A DNA stretch of 64,000 nucleotides from Stemphylium vesicarium (lineage: Eukaryota > Ascomycota > Dothideomycetes > Pleosporales > Pleosporaceae). The notes beneath the pieces were generated by a model, which searched no databases, was not told the DNA's origin, and worked only from the letters and a program-made list of their open reading frames with translations. Shown here one piece after another: positions 35,928 to 46,098 of the stretch (its first letter is position 1; each line of letters begins with the position of its first letter). The DNA is taken from contig QXCR01000003.1 of assembly GCA_004380135.1 (NCBI GenBank), positions 496,001 to 560,000 on the forward strand. Direction: 5' to 3'. The translations under genes were made by a program, and so were the position numbers.

Positions 35928-36288
35928 TCATACCATGTACCGTTCCTTATTTATCTTCTCCGCCTCTTCTTTCTTTGCGAGTACAAACGCAATTTCCGAA
36001 CCCACAGCCACTACAACCGTCGCCACAACCCCAATCGGAGCACCAATTGCCCCAAAGCCCAAAATGGTAAAGCACGTATACCCCGTGAAAATTGAAAGAT
36101 ACATGACGCGAAAGAATAGAAGAAAAACATCATCGCGTCTGTGCTTCATCGTGTATGTAGACACCGTCGTCGGCAAAAGCATTAAGAAGCAAAAGGATTG
36201 GAACGAACCGTATCAATTAGAGAAAGCGTTCGTGGCGCTGAACTTTGTTATTGAGGCGTGCGCGAGGCTGGCACGTTGCTGTTTTTAG
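35928..36288. other. ambiguous overlapping reading frames
   Basis: Plus strand, ATG 35935 to 36288: a hydrophobic N-terminus (MYRSLFIFSASSFFASTNA) and a basic C-terminus. Minus strand, ATG 36182 to 35928: 84 aa with two hydrophobic stretches (VFLLFFRVMYLSIFTGY and IGAPIGVVATVVVAVG) ending in a charged tail. Both cannot be typical genes. The minus-strand product reads like a small two-span membrane protein. I cannot choose with confidence. Confidence 0.3.
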
Positions 36289-37062
36289 AATACGAGACGC
36301 TGCAGTTTGACGTTGATCCTAGCCCGGCAGCACGGTCAGGGAAATGTGGAGATGGCAGCGTCCGACAGCCGAAACGGTACGTTTATGACAGTGAAGTGAC
36401 GGAAAGGGGTGGGTTTTCTTCACATCGCCCGGAATAGAGTACCGTTGACTCGCGCAAAGGGGGGTGGACTGGAGGTGCATCTGTTTATGGCACGGCTATT
36501 GTAACTATGAGATGGCGTTCAGCTCGTCCGCAAGCCGCGTCAGCTCGCCCACTATTGGCTCACTTCACTGCATTTCGTATTGCAAAGAGGGGAATAGCGA
36601 GCTTGAGCGTATTGGTCTACATCCATGGTTTCGGCCGATACTGTTGCGCTGTCAATTGTCTTTCCGATTGAAAGCCTTTAGACTACGGGTGTTTGCGCTG
36701 TGCTTGCGTCACATCTTTACGGGTCTCGCAGGCGCACAACTAGTTGAAGGATGAGTCGCTATAGTGATGCGATTTCGCTGCACAGGAGTCGTCTTCTGGT
36801 AGGGTGAGGTCTGGCATGTGGAGGCGAAGCTCTGCTTGTCATGATGCACAAAAGCTTAGTGCATCGCTGACATAAGCCCTAAACCCGACCCCGGATCGGA
36901 CTATTCGCCGCATGCCAGTCATCACACGTGCTTTCGGAGGTTCGAACTGCATTGCATAGTCATCAGAATGGGAGTGGATCGGGTAAAAAGACGTGGGCAA
37001 TACACGTTATGTCGCTGTGATGAACTATCATTGCTACTGCTAATAAGAGGAATCGGAGTTTG
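36289..37062. other. intergenic
   Basis: No feature seen. Confidence 0.45.
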
Positions 37063-39735
37063 CTAACACCATCCCTCACCATTCTCACCCAGCTGGAAGA
37101 GGCCATTCTTCTTCTTGTCGGCGGTCCATCTATCACACCAAACCTTCATCTTCTCCCTGCTGCTCGCACTACCTACGTTCACCGTCGGAATGATCTTGTC
37201 TATTCTCAACGCACAGCAGAACATGGTCAGCTCTCTGAAGCTGCTGTGCTCACTGTAAGGCACACCGAAGCAACTAGCCCGGCCTGCGCTACCAGCTTGC
37301 GGTTTCAAGTCCTTCATGGAGAATGTGCTCCTCCAGTTGTCGGAATGCAAGACTGTCTGTACTTGAGGTGAGTCGGTAAAACGACCTTTGGGAGGGCGAT
37401 AGTTCCAACCGGAGGGTCTGAAGCCAACGACACGCGAGAAATGATCACCATAGCCACGCAGATACTCATCCAATGTCTCAGCTCTTATTTCGAAAAGAGG
37501 CGTCATATGTACTTGAGCAGCGCGAGGATCGGTTGTCAGCAATGCATCTAGTTCAGGGTCTTCGAGAGCCTTGCAAATGCGCTGTTTGTTGGTAGGGGCG
37601 TAAATTTTGCTGTTCAAAGCTTTCGCGATACCGGTGCATATGCGTTCTTTGCCGATACTGTACGTGCCGACAACAACGAGAAGACGACCACGTTCAGGGC
37701 TCTTCGGCCCTGTTGAAGCATCTGCGTTTGAGTCTTTGCGTACAAAGTTGACCATGCCTTGGCCGGCACGCTCTCGCTTCATCTTCTCCCATCCATCTGA
37801 CACATCGGCCCGAACTTTGCTGAGGCTAACACACATGTCCGCGCATGCCTGTATGACGTGTTGCTGTGGGGGAAAGGCGTATTTTGGGTTGAGATAGGTT
37901 GTATCGAGGTAGCATGCATCCAGCTTCTGTTGCCTGTCCTTCCCACTTACGGCGTCAAGTACATCCGGGCGAAGAAGCGGGTGCTCGATGTGTGCTTGAC
38001 AAGCGCGGAAGTCTCCGCAGTGCAACACTCGTTGTGATCGTGCGTTGTTTCCTTTGCCAACATCCTTTTCGAACAGAAACAAGGAGCTACCAGGGCAGTG
38101 ATTCGCTGATATCATAGTCACTGAAACGCCTCCCGTTTCCGGCACTTCGGTCTTCACTTCAAAGTCAAGATCGACCACCCACTTTGGATCAACACGAAGT
38201 TGCTGCCGTACCAGATTCCCTGTGACTTTGCTGCAATATATCGGCCCATGTTTCCAAGACGACGTAAGCCCAACGTAATGGTCACTGTGAAAGTGGCTAA
38301 GGAAGTAAGCGTTCTGACCCTTGACCGCTCCATATCGGAAAGCATCGACGGCAATGAAGAAGCCCGGCATGATCTTGTAGAAGGGGCAGGTCCGTTGGTA
38401 GGCGGGTTTGCCTCTGGATTTGTTGTTTTCGGCCGCCGCGCTCGCCCATGCAGCATCTTCGGCGTGGCCGGCCATGAGTTTGGAAAAGGCTGAACTTGGT
38501 TGGGTGCTGGGCTTCGCAAATTGGAACGGATTTGCCTGGCCGGGTTTGGCTGGCTTTTCTGGTCGTTTGAATATCGTTGCACTGCTCGCGGCATCTGATT
38601 TACTTTCCGGCTCGGTCTTCATTGTAGGCAACGGAAGTGGGTTGCCATCCAAGCACGCATTGACATGGACGGACACATCTTGTTCTGGCAGGCCTGGGAG
38701 GTTGTTTCCACATATTGGACATGAGGGCACATCTTGGGTATCATTTTCTCCTTCTTCTTGTTTGACCTTGGTGATATCGGCCTCGGGAAATAGACGCGGC
38801 GCATCAAAGTCCTCTGAATCGCCTTCGAAGCCTGCTTCTTCCATCTCCAGCTTATTTTGTTCCTCCATCCAACGCCTCTCATCATATTCTTCTCCTTCGA
38901 GCAGGTCGTCATCTTCCAAATCTTCGTAATCCTCGTATACTTCGCCGTCGCATTGAGGTGTGGGTTTTGGTTTTGGTGGTGGAGGCGCTTGCGCTACTGA
39001 AGGTTCAATACTCTCCATGGGCGATGGGTCCTCGGCAGGTTTAGTAATTGGCGACTCATCACTCAGTCTTCGTATGGCCATACCTGGAGTTGCAGCAGGT
39101 ATCTCCGCTTCGTCATCTTCGGAGTCAGAGTCATCGACAAAGGGGCCTGACTTCTTGCGTAGCTTTGGTGCTTCCTTGGGCGCATCGACTGTCAGAGCGT
39201 CCAGGACTTTGCTTTCGCCATCTGCCGGTGGAGGTGGTGAACATGCCGGTACGGGTGCTGGTAATGGTGCTACTGTCTCTTCGCTGACCTTACGTCGCTT
39301 GACACTGCCGCCATTCTCATTGTAGCGGTCTTCGCCCTTTTCGTCACTCCAGCCAACATCCGCCTCGCCTTCGTCGAGCACGATTATAGGGTTCGATCCT
39401 CGCTCCTGTAAAAAGATACGGCTGTTGATTTCCTCTGCCTTCTTGAAGAATGCCATGATGTTGCCATTCGGCGTGCCTGCTGGCTTCTGCTTCTTGCCAT
39501 TGTTCGCAGACGTCTTCTTGGCGAAGTCGGCCGGGGTGAGGGTAGTCTGTATTGGGCCCTTTTTCGGCGGAGGCGTGTTCGCGCTTGTCTTAGGCGATGC
39601 CTTCTTCGGCGCGGTTTTGGTGGCCATGGGTGCGCCGCTTGATGAAGAGCGGGGTGGCGAGGGGGGCCGGCCGGTCGACGGGGTCAATCGCAACGTTTCG
39701 GGGATTGTGCGGTTCTCGCGAGGATTTCTAAACAT
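37063..39735 (-). CDS. PSO2: DNA interstrand cross-link repair nuclease Pso2/Snm1
   Basis: An intronless frame of 890 codons from ATG 39735 (a second ATG at residue 37 is possible). The first 330 residues are disordered, Pro/acidic-rich, with IQTTLTPADF resembling a PCNA-interaction motif and KRRK-type nuclear signals. A UBZ4-type zinc finger follows (CPICGNNLPGL...HVNAC). The metallo-beta-lactamase domain contains SHFHSDHY (HxHxDH), ISANHCPGSS and LHCGDFRA. The DRMBL domain closes the protein, with VGTYSIGKERI, VPYSEHSSF and PTVNVGS. This is the Pso2/SNM1A 5'-exonuclease that digests past interstrand cross-links. At 890 aa it is longer than the yeast enzyme, mainly from the N-terminus. Confidence 0.95.
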   Translation of the reverse strand: MFRNPRENRTIPETLRLTPSTGRPPSPPRSSSSGAPMATKTAPKKASPKTSANTPPPKKGPIQTTLTPADFAKKTSANNGKKQKPAGTPNGNIMAFFKKAEEINSRIFLQERGSNPIIVLDEGEADVGWSDEKGEDRYNENGGSVKRRKVSEETVAPLPAPVPACSPPPPADGESKVLDALTVDAPKEAPKLRKKSGPFVDDSDSEDDEAEIPAATPGMAIRRLSDESPITKPAEDPSPMESIEPSVAQAPPPPKPKPTPQCDGEVYEDYEDLEDDDLLEGEEYDERRWMEEQNKLEMEEAGFEGDSEDFDAPRLFPEADITKVKQEEGENDTQDVPSCPICGNNLPGLPEQDVSVHVNACLDGNPLPLPTMKTEPESKSDAASSATIFKRPEKPAKPGQANPFQFAKPSTQPSSAFSKLMAGHAEDAAWASAAAENNKSRGKPAYQRTCPFYKIMPGFFIAVDAFRYGAVKGQNAYFLSHFHSDHYVGLTSSWKHGPIYCSKVTGNLVRQQLRVDPKWVVDLDFEVKTEVPETGGVSVTMISANHCPGSSLFLFEKDVGKGNNARSQRVLHCGDFRACQAHIEHPLLRPDVLDAVSGKDRQQKLDACYLDTTYLNPKYAFPPQQHVIQACADMCVSLSKVRADVSDGWEKMKRERAGQGMVNFVRKDSNADASTGPKSPERGRLLVVVGTYSIGKERICTGIAKALNSKIYAPTNKQRICKALEDPELDALLTTDPRAAQVHMTPLFEIRAETLDEYLRGYGDHFSRVVGFRPSGWNYRPPKGRFTDSPQVQTVLHSDNWRSTFSMKDLKPQAGSAGRASCFGVPYSEHSSFRELTMFCCALRIDKIIPTVNVGSASSREKMKVWCDRWTADKKKNGLFQLGENGEGWC

Positions 39736-40088
39736 GGGGTTGGGGTTTCAGCAAAGGTATGTGAGCAAGATTGCGATGCCCTCGTGCTGCCGTGTTGCGC
39801 AAGAGATTAGGTGGCGAGCGCTTGCATCGAGTCGCGCCAAGACAAACGCGTCGGCACGTGTCGGGCGGCATTCCAGCCGATTGCTCTCCGTACTTGCACC
39901 ATGACGACATACACCCCGTCCAAGACACACATGCTAGCCGCCATTGAAATCAGACACAGGGACAGGGGATTTGCATGTGGGCCGGTCAATTACTCTAGGT
40001 ATTCATTATGATACTTTGCGACAGAAACAGACGACTAGGGCAACTCCCTCACGACGCGCATCGTCAGCGTCAATGACTACAGACTGCC
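39736..40088. other. intergenic, PSO2 promoter and 3' flank of the dioxygenase
   Basis: No feature seen in 353 bp. Confidence 0.45.
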
Positions 40089-41237
40089 TCAGGCCGTTGC
40101 ACTTAATGGTGCTGGCGCCGCATTCACCTCGGCAGCATTCAATATCAGCTCCTTCTCCTTCTTCAGCTTCTCTTGTATAGCCTGATAGTTCCGGCTCATG
40201 GCGTTTCTGGTAAACTCCTCACCAGTCACCATTGGGTACTTTTTCAGTGGACCCTGTATCTTAGCATCCTTGCATGGCTGGTTGAAAAAGGCGATGCTGT
40301 ATCGCTCGCCATAAAAGTCGTCCGGCTCGCACGGGGCCTTGACACGATGGAATGTCGACTTGAAGCGGTCGTCGGACCACGACATGAGCAGATCGCCGAC
40401 ATTACATACTGCCATGTGTCAGGAAAGACCAATGATTACACGTAGAGCAAACATACCAATCGCATTCTTCTCAACATCAGGCTCGACTTTTGTCCACGAG
40501 TCGCCATATCCAAACGACGTCGACACTTCCCTTCCTGGGCATATTTCAAGGCCAGACTGCCCGGCCTTCTGGAACAGCAATGTCATAAAGTCCCAATCCG
40601 CATGTGCACCCGCCCTGTGGTGCACCTCTCCAGTTGGGTTTGACAGCTTGGGTGTTTCAAAGTAGTGCAATAATCGGCAAACAGTTTGAGACTCTGGCCG
40701 TCTGACATCATGAGCCTTGATGAAGTAGTCGTCTTCGAAGTCCAAGCCTCGCGCAAAGCACATCATGAGCTTTTCGCTTACTGTTTGGACTCTGTGCATG
40801 AAGCCTAGCGCTTCGTTCTGGAATCCTGGCAAGGCCTCGTCGTCCAACCATCGCCCTTTAGTCAATCAGTATTGCATTCGACAACCAGGATATACGTCCT
40901 CACCATCCATTCCTTCTCCGAATTGCATCTGATAAGACTCTTTGCGGTCGACAGCACCGGTCGAGGGCCGTATCTGCGCATTCTTCTCCCATCCCGCATT
41001 ATGCTGAGGAGAAAACGGTACTCTTGACTTCACGTTGTCGGCCTGACTGAAGAAGCGTGACGACTGATCAAAGATCCCATCGATGGACTCCCGACTGATC
41101 CCATGATCCACGATGCAAAAGAAGCCATGGTTTTCTGCGGCATCGACTAGCTCCTGAGTGATTTCGTCTACTCGAGAGTCGAAGTCGCGGAGTGAAATAG
41201 TTGGCACAGGGCGCTCGACATATTTCGTGGGTGCCAT
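40089..41237 (-). CDS. 2-oxoglutarate/Fe(II)-dependent dioxygenase (isopenicillin N synthase-like)
   Basis: Three exons, 41237-40904, 40855-40457 and 40408-40089 (two 48-nt introns), giving 350 aa. A further in-frame ATG at 41297 would add 20 residues, but MAPTKYVERPVPTISL is the usual type of start. The DIOX_N half has VDAAENHGFFCIVDHGI. The catalytic jelly roll carries the metal ligands HxD (GAHADWDFMTLL) and the distal His (STFHRVKAP). The RxS motif that binds 2-oxoglutarate is in ERYSIAFF. The family includes thymine 7-hydroxylase and many nucleobase- or natural-product-modifying enzymes. It is divergent from the regulator at 41677 and belongs to the putative nucleobase cluster. Confidence 0.9.
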
Positions 41238-41676
41238 GATCAGGTTCTTGATATTTGGATTGCTGAATGCTGATGAGTTGGGTTGTTGAGCCTTCATTTA
41301 CGAAACACATACCTGCTCTTGTATTCAGTCATTTTTGCGTGGATGCATGATGGCTCGCAGGCCGCTTTGGAGCATGCCAATGTTGCCGTCGTTAATGCGG
41401 TCGCGTGACTCGGCCGCAATTGCTGGCAGACGGTGTCAGTGTTGTGATAGGCGTAGAAGGGGACGGAAGTCGAAGGTGGGGCAGCCGAGGCCAGATGGGG
41501 CACCGATAAGGCTTCATCCGCGTCGTCCGTCGTCTCGGCCGCGCCCTGTCTCGCCTCGCCATCTCCACTTGCAGGTTGTCTGTCGACCAGCAGTGGATGC
41601 GCGCCCAATCTATGCGCACATCTATGCCATATGATGCTCGTGATTGAGTCCTCCAGCTACTTGGTCGTCCTTTAGC
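41238..41676. promoter_or_regulatory. divergent promoter, dioxygenase / regulator, with two GATA sites
   Basis: HGATAR sites at 41445-41450 (TGATAG) and 41504-41509 (CGATAA). These fit binding by an AreA/NIT2-type nitrogen regulator. Confidence 0.45.
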
Positions 41677-43999
41677 ATGGCGACACTTCCAGTTTCAGCT
41701 GGTTCGATATCCATGGGCGACAGCAGCACATCAAAAGGGCAACGACCCCGATTGACTTGTACAGAGTGCTACAGGAGAAAGATCAGATGCGATAAGAACG
41801 TGCCTTGCAGTACCTGTATCAAAAGGTCAGCACCTCCTTTCACTTCACAACTCGTAAGCTTTTGCAGAATCACAGCAGACCAAAAGTACCTGGTGATATT
41901 AAACCCCCCCCCCCCCCCCCTGATCAATATGGCATCTGGAGCCAAAAAACGTCTTTCTATGATAGAAACAAAACAAACTGCTCGATTGATACTAAGCATC
42001 GACTAGGGGTTATGCAAGCTTTTGTACTAGAGACGACAGTACAATCGCACCGTCGGTGCCACCCCCTGCCTACCAGCCACAGGCAATACCAGCAGCATCC
42101 GAAGACATAGTACGCACGCTTCTAGATCGCGTGGGAGAGCTTGAAGCCAGACTACAAGAGCGAAATGCTTCACCTTCGAATGAGGCGTCTTTACCACACC
42201 CCGAATATACTTCAGCAAGTCCGAAACGTAATGGTCTCCCAAGTTCCCCTGCTGGAGGCGCCACAGACACTTCTTCTACCCAGACCGTCGATGCAGCTAC
42301 GGTGTTAGAGTTCCTCGCGTGGGGTCGCAAGAAAGATGCCGACTACGGGACATCCCCAGAGCACAATAGTGGGCCGAGACGATTCAGTGTTGGGCAGGAA
42401 TATGCAGCAACCGCGTCAAACATTCTGACAGAGAATAGCAGAGATGCACAGCTCGATGTGTTGGAAGCGCTTCTTCCGAGCAGGCATCATCTTTTACAGC
42501 TGGTTGAGTACCACAACAGCTCCATCCTGTGGTACCATGGCTCCTACTCGTCAACAATATTCAACGAGGATTTGGACTTTTTCCTCACAGAGTATGAAGG
42601 CAATGTGCGCAGTGAGGAGTTAAATCTACAGTGGCTGGGCTTGCTATTCTCTATCATCACTGGAAGCATTACGTGTGCTCCGCCATCCGTGTGCCAATCG
42701 TGGGGCTTCTCTTCCGCCGAAAGAGCAGCATTGTCTCAAAAATGGTATGAAGCGACTGTTGTGTGCCTCAACATCGCTTGTTACATCGAGACTCATACTA
42801 TCTACTCCGTGCAGGCGATCGCCACCCTGACGATTGCGGCACACATTCTGGGTAAATCCAGCAGCCAGTCGGTTCTCTTAGCATCAGCCGGACGCATTGC
42901 ACAGAACTTAGGTTTGCACCGCCTCGGACCCGAGAGTGCAGTCGATACCACCTCAAAGACACAAGTTCGACAACGCGAGGCCGGACGCCGGGTATTCAAC
43001 CAGCTCTGTACGCAAGACTGGTTCCAGATTCCTTTCTCAGAATCTTACTCGCTCAATCCTCGCTTTTTCCAAGATGCCAGACTGTTAAATTGCAATGACG
43101 ACGACATGATACCTAAACCCCTTTCTATACCGACTCAAGCGAGCTATTGTAATTACCGCTACGACATTGCTGCGCTTATGCCACAACTGCTTGACGCCAT
43201 GGCAAGTTGCAATACCCTCTTCACCAAATATGAGCAGGTACTGCAGTATGACGAAAAGATGCGAAAGCTTGCTACGGCATGCATGCCTACATTCCTGTCT
43301 ACCAATGCGCCAGTGGCCAACAACTGGCCTGTATACGTAGGCTGGGCCAGGCGATCATTGACAATATGTGCTTCGCACAAGATCATCATGATCCATAGGA
43401 AGTTCCTAGGGCTTTCGTTCACCAACTCCGCGTTTTCATTCACTCGTCGCACATGTATAGCAGCATCGAAGACTATCTTGAAAGAAGCACTATCTGCAAA
43501 TGATGAGCAGGGCCCTGTCTTGTGGATTGAGCAAGCGTTTTCAGTCGCAGCCGGTATCATACTTAGTCTTGACTTGTTCCACCGAAGCGCGACTGAAAAG
43601 GAGTTTGGAGAACATAGCGGTCTTGTTGAGGACGCGATCGAATACCTGGAAAGGTTTGAAGGCAGCAAAATTGCCTCGCGAGGAGTTCAATTGTTGTCGG
43701 CATTACAACGCGAGCTTCAGGAAGGCGGTAACATCCAGAGCAGGAAGCGACCACGAGCCACCGAGGTGAGCGACACCCCAACTTCGTCAAGAAAGCGCAC
43801 CCGAACATTCAACGTGGAAAGCTTCATCAGCCATGTCTCCCAAAACCTCCAAGTGACTACGCCTACATCTACAACAACAGCACACGCCCCTGAAAGTGTG
43901 GCAGATGCTTCGTGGGAATCATTGATGAACATGTTGCCGCCGCAAGCTGGACTCGGAGGGCAGAGCCTCTTCGACGGTCTTCTCACATTTCAATTTTGA
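41677..43999 (+). CDS. Zn2Cys6 transcription factor, cluster regulator candidate
   Basis: Two exons, 41677-41825 and 42007-43999 (181-nt intron), giving 713 aa. The zinc cluster is split by the intron: TCTECYRRKIRCDKNVPCSTCIKR in exon 1, with the sixth Cys in RGYASFCTRDD of exon 2. A coiled-coil-like heptad segment follows (IVRTLLDRVGELEARLQE). The fungal-specific transcription factor domain (about 200-480) has SVLLASAGRIAQNLGLHRL and RVFNQLCTQDWFQ. A basic patch (SRKRPRA, SRKRTRTF) lies near the C-terminus and is a likely nuclear signal. It is enclosed by dioxygenase, deaminase and permease genes, so it is the obvious candidate activator for them. Its stop is only 2 bp from the stop of the convergent amidohydrolase gene. 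Confidence 0.9.
41904..41920. repeat. poly-C tract in an intron
   Basis: A run of 17 C inside intron 1 of the Zn2Cys6 regulator. Confidence 0.9.
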
Positions 44000-44001
44000 G
44001 T

Positions 44002-45509
44002 CTATGTGTATCTTAGCGACATATGGTTCCTGGCGCCTATGCCGCTCCTTTTCCGAATGCCAGCCACCGAATCTTTCGCTTTCTTCATGATCGTGTCTTC
44101 ATCAATTCGCATCAATTCGCCATTGCGGACAAGTATTTGACCATCCACAATGACATCATCTACATCCATTCCGGAGGAGTGAACGAGGACTGTGACCGGA
44201 TCCATACCACCTGTGCCCTGCTCGGACGCAGACCATGGAGCGCTAGACACGCCTTTGGGTTCCGCAACAACAATATCAGCCTTCTTGCCTACCTCAAGGC
44301 TTCCAATATCGCTCTCCAATCCCAGTGCCCTTGCCCCGTTGATTGTGGCAAACTCCAAAATATCGTATGCACTAAGTACACCGGCATTCTGCCTCACTCC
44401 ACCATGAAGTATCGATGCTAGGTGCATCTCGCGAAACATGTCGTATGTGTTGTTACAAGGCGCGCCATCCGTTCCCAGTGCTACATTCACACCACTCGCT
44501 ACCATATCCGGAATTGGCGCGACGCCGGATCCAAGCTTGAGGTTACTTGTCGGGTTGTGCGAAATAGTGCTTTTGCTCTCACGCAGGATGTCGAAGTCGC
44601 CCGCAGCTGGATCCGGATGCACACAATGCGCAAAGACACTTTTGGATCCGGTAAGCTGAGTATCCTGGCAGAATTGGAAGGGACTGCACTGATAGTACTC
44701 GCGATAGATGGTAAGGTCTTTTGGCGCTTCTGCGCAGTGCATGGTAAGACCAATGTCGTTTGCTCGCGCTGCCTCGCCGATCGAAGCGTGTGCGGCCGTT
44801 GGTGAGCCACGGGGTGTCCCAGCAGCAAACCACATGTGTAACCGGTTGTTGCAGCTATTGTGGTATTTTTTGTGTGCGGAAAGAGCGACAGCTACAGACA
44901 TGGAGTCTACATCACGATCTCTAGCGTCTTTCATGTTTAAGTCTGGATTTGACTCAGCTGTCTTGACCAATTTTCCCTACAATTCACCATCAGCAATGAT
45001 CAATCATGCGGATCTGTGAGACTTACCAGGCAAGCCCGAATACCAGTTTCCTCGACCGCTCGCACGACATTTTCTAACCCGCTTCTATGCGTGAGCATGG
45101 CTTCTAGGAAGCAGGTCGTTCCCGTCTTGAGCATCTCGGTTATCGTCAACATCGACGCGACGTAACCATCATCCTTGGCATAATTTGCTTCCAATGGCCA
45201 GATAGCGTCGCATAACCAGTTGTGGAGTGGGAGATCTTCGGCGAGTCCGCGCAGCAGTGACTGCGCTAGATGTGCGTGGGTATTGATGAGGCCTGGGATG
45301 ATGATCTTGTTCGTACAATCGATGACTTCGACACCTCTTTCTTCTCTCGACTGGAGTTGCTGTAGGAGATCTTTGGTCTTTCCGAGCGATGCGATCCGGC
45401 CTCTCTCGATTAGTATCGCGCCGTCCAAGAAGATTTCCCGGCTCTTGTTGACGGTGACTATAGTTGCGTGGACTAACAGCCGCATCGGGGTTTCACTGGT
45501 CGACTCCAT
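44002..45509 (-). CDS. amidohydrolase, nucleobase/aminohydrolase deaminase type
   Basis: Two exons, 45509-45027 and 44976-44002 (50-nt intron GTAAGT...TGTAG), giving 485 aa. The ATG at 45509 is the first in frame; upstream extension has only GTG. An N-terminal beta-sandwich is followed by the TIM barrel. Metal ligands are HxH (GLINTHAHLAQS), His in TMHCAEAP, His in FAHCVHPDP and Asp in VALGTDGAPCNN. The pattern GLINTHAH...TDGAP is that of the SsnA/AtzB/guanine deaminase branch, which removes amino groups from purines, triazines, thioadenosine or similar rings using zinc. No signal peptide. It shares a GATA-rich promoter with the permease gene. Confidence 0.9.
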
Positions 45510-46098
45510 GGTCTCTTCAATGTGCACTGGAGCTTATGATAGCAGTGTCGAAGTCTTGTCGGTGCGATCAGATGCCCGACTTAGCCCCGGTCGGCAGGTA
45601 GATGAGAATCAGGCAGTTGCGATGTCGTCGCCCTAAGGGATCGCACCGTGTCAAGAGATCTTATTACTCCACTACATTACTGCTATCGCATCTCGCTAAT
45701 TCGACGTTCTCTCGCAAGTCGTGCCCGCGCTCCGCAATGTCTACTACCGCCGTTCTCCGCTTCCGCACGCTCGCCTAAAGCGACATGGGACGGCCGACGC
45801 TAAACACGATAGCACCGCCTTATCTCCTCCCCGTCTTGCATACTGTTTAGGGCACGTCTCCAGTGTAACAGAACCTATTTCGACTACCGGTTGATAGCTG
45901 AATTCCGATAGATTGGCTATCTCGGGGCTTTGAACACAGGAACGCCTATCGTGGGAAAAGTACTCTGCCGATCCAGGAGCGGACCGCGAGTCAACGATGG
46001 CCGGAACGGTGCTATATAGTCATATAGAGCGATGATGAGTGTGGTTGCGATGCGCCGCAACCCGCCATCGTAATCATCATAGTTAGTCGGTTGCAGCT
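45510..46098. promoter_or_regulatory. divergent promoter with eight GATA-factor sites
   Basis: HGATAR sites on either strand at 45537, 45683, 45807, 45820, 45892, 45906, 45917 and 45946. Six of them fall within 145 bp. A CCG-N15-CGG inverted arrangement at 45905-45925 overlaps two of them and could be a Zn2Cys6 site. The layout points to nitrogen catabolite control (AreA/NIT2) of both flanking genes. Confidence 0.65.
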
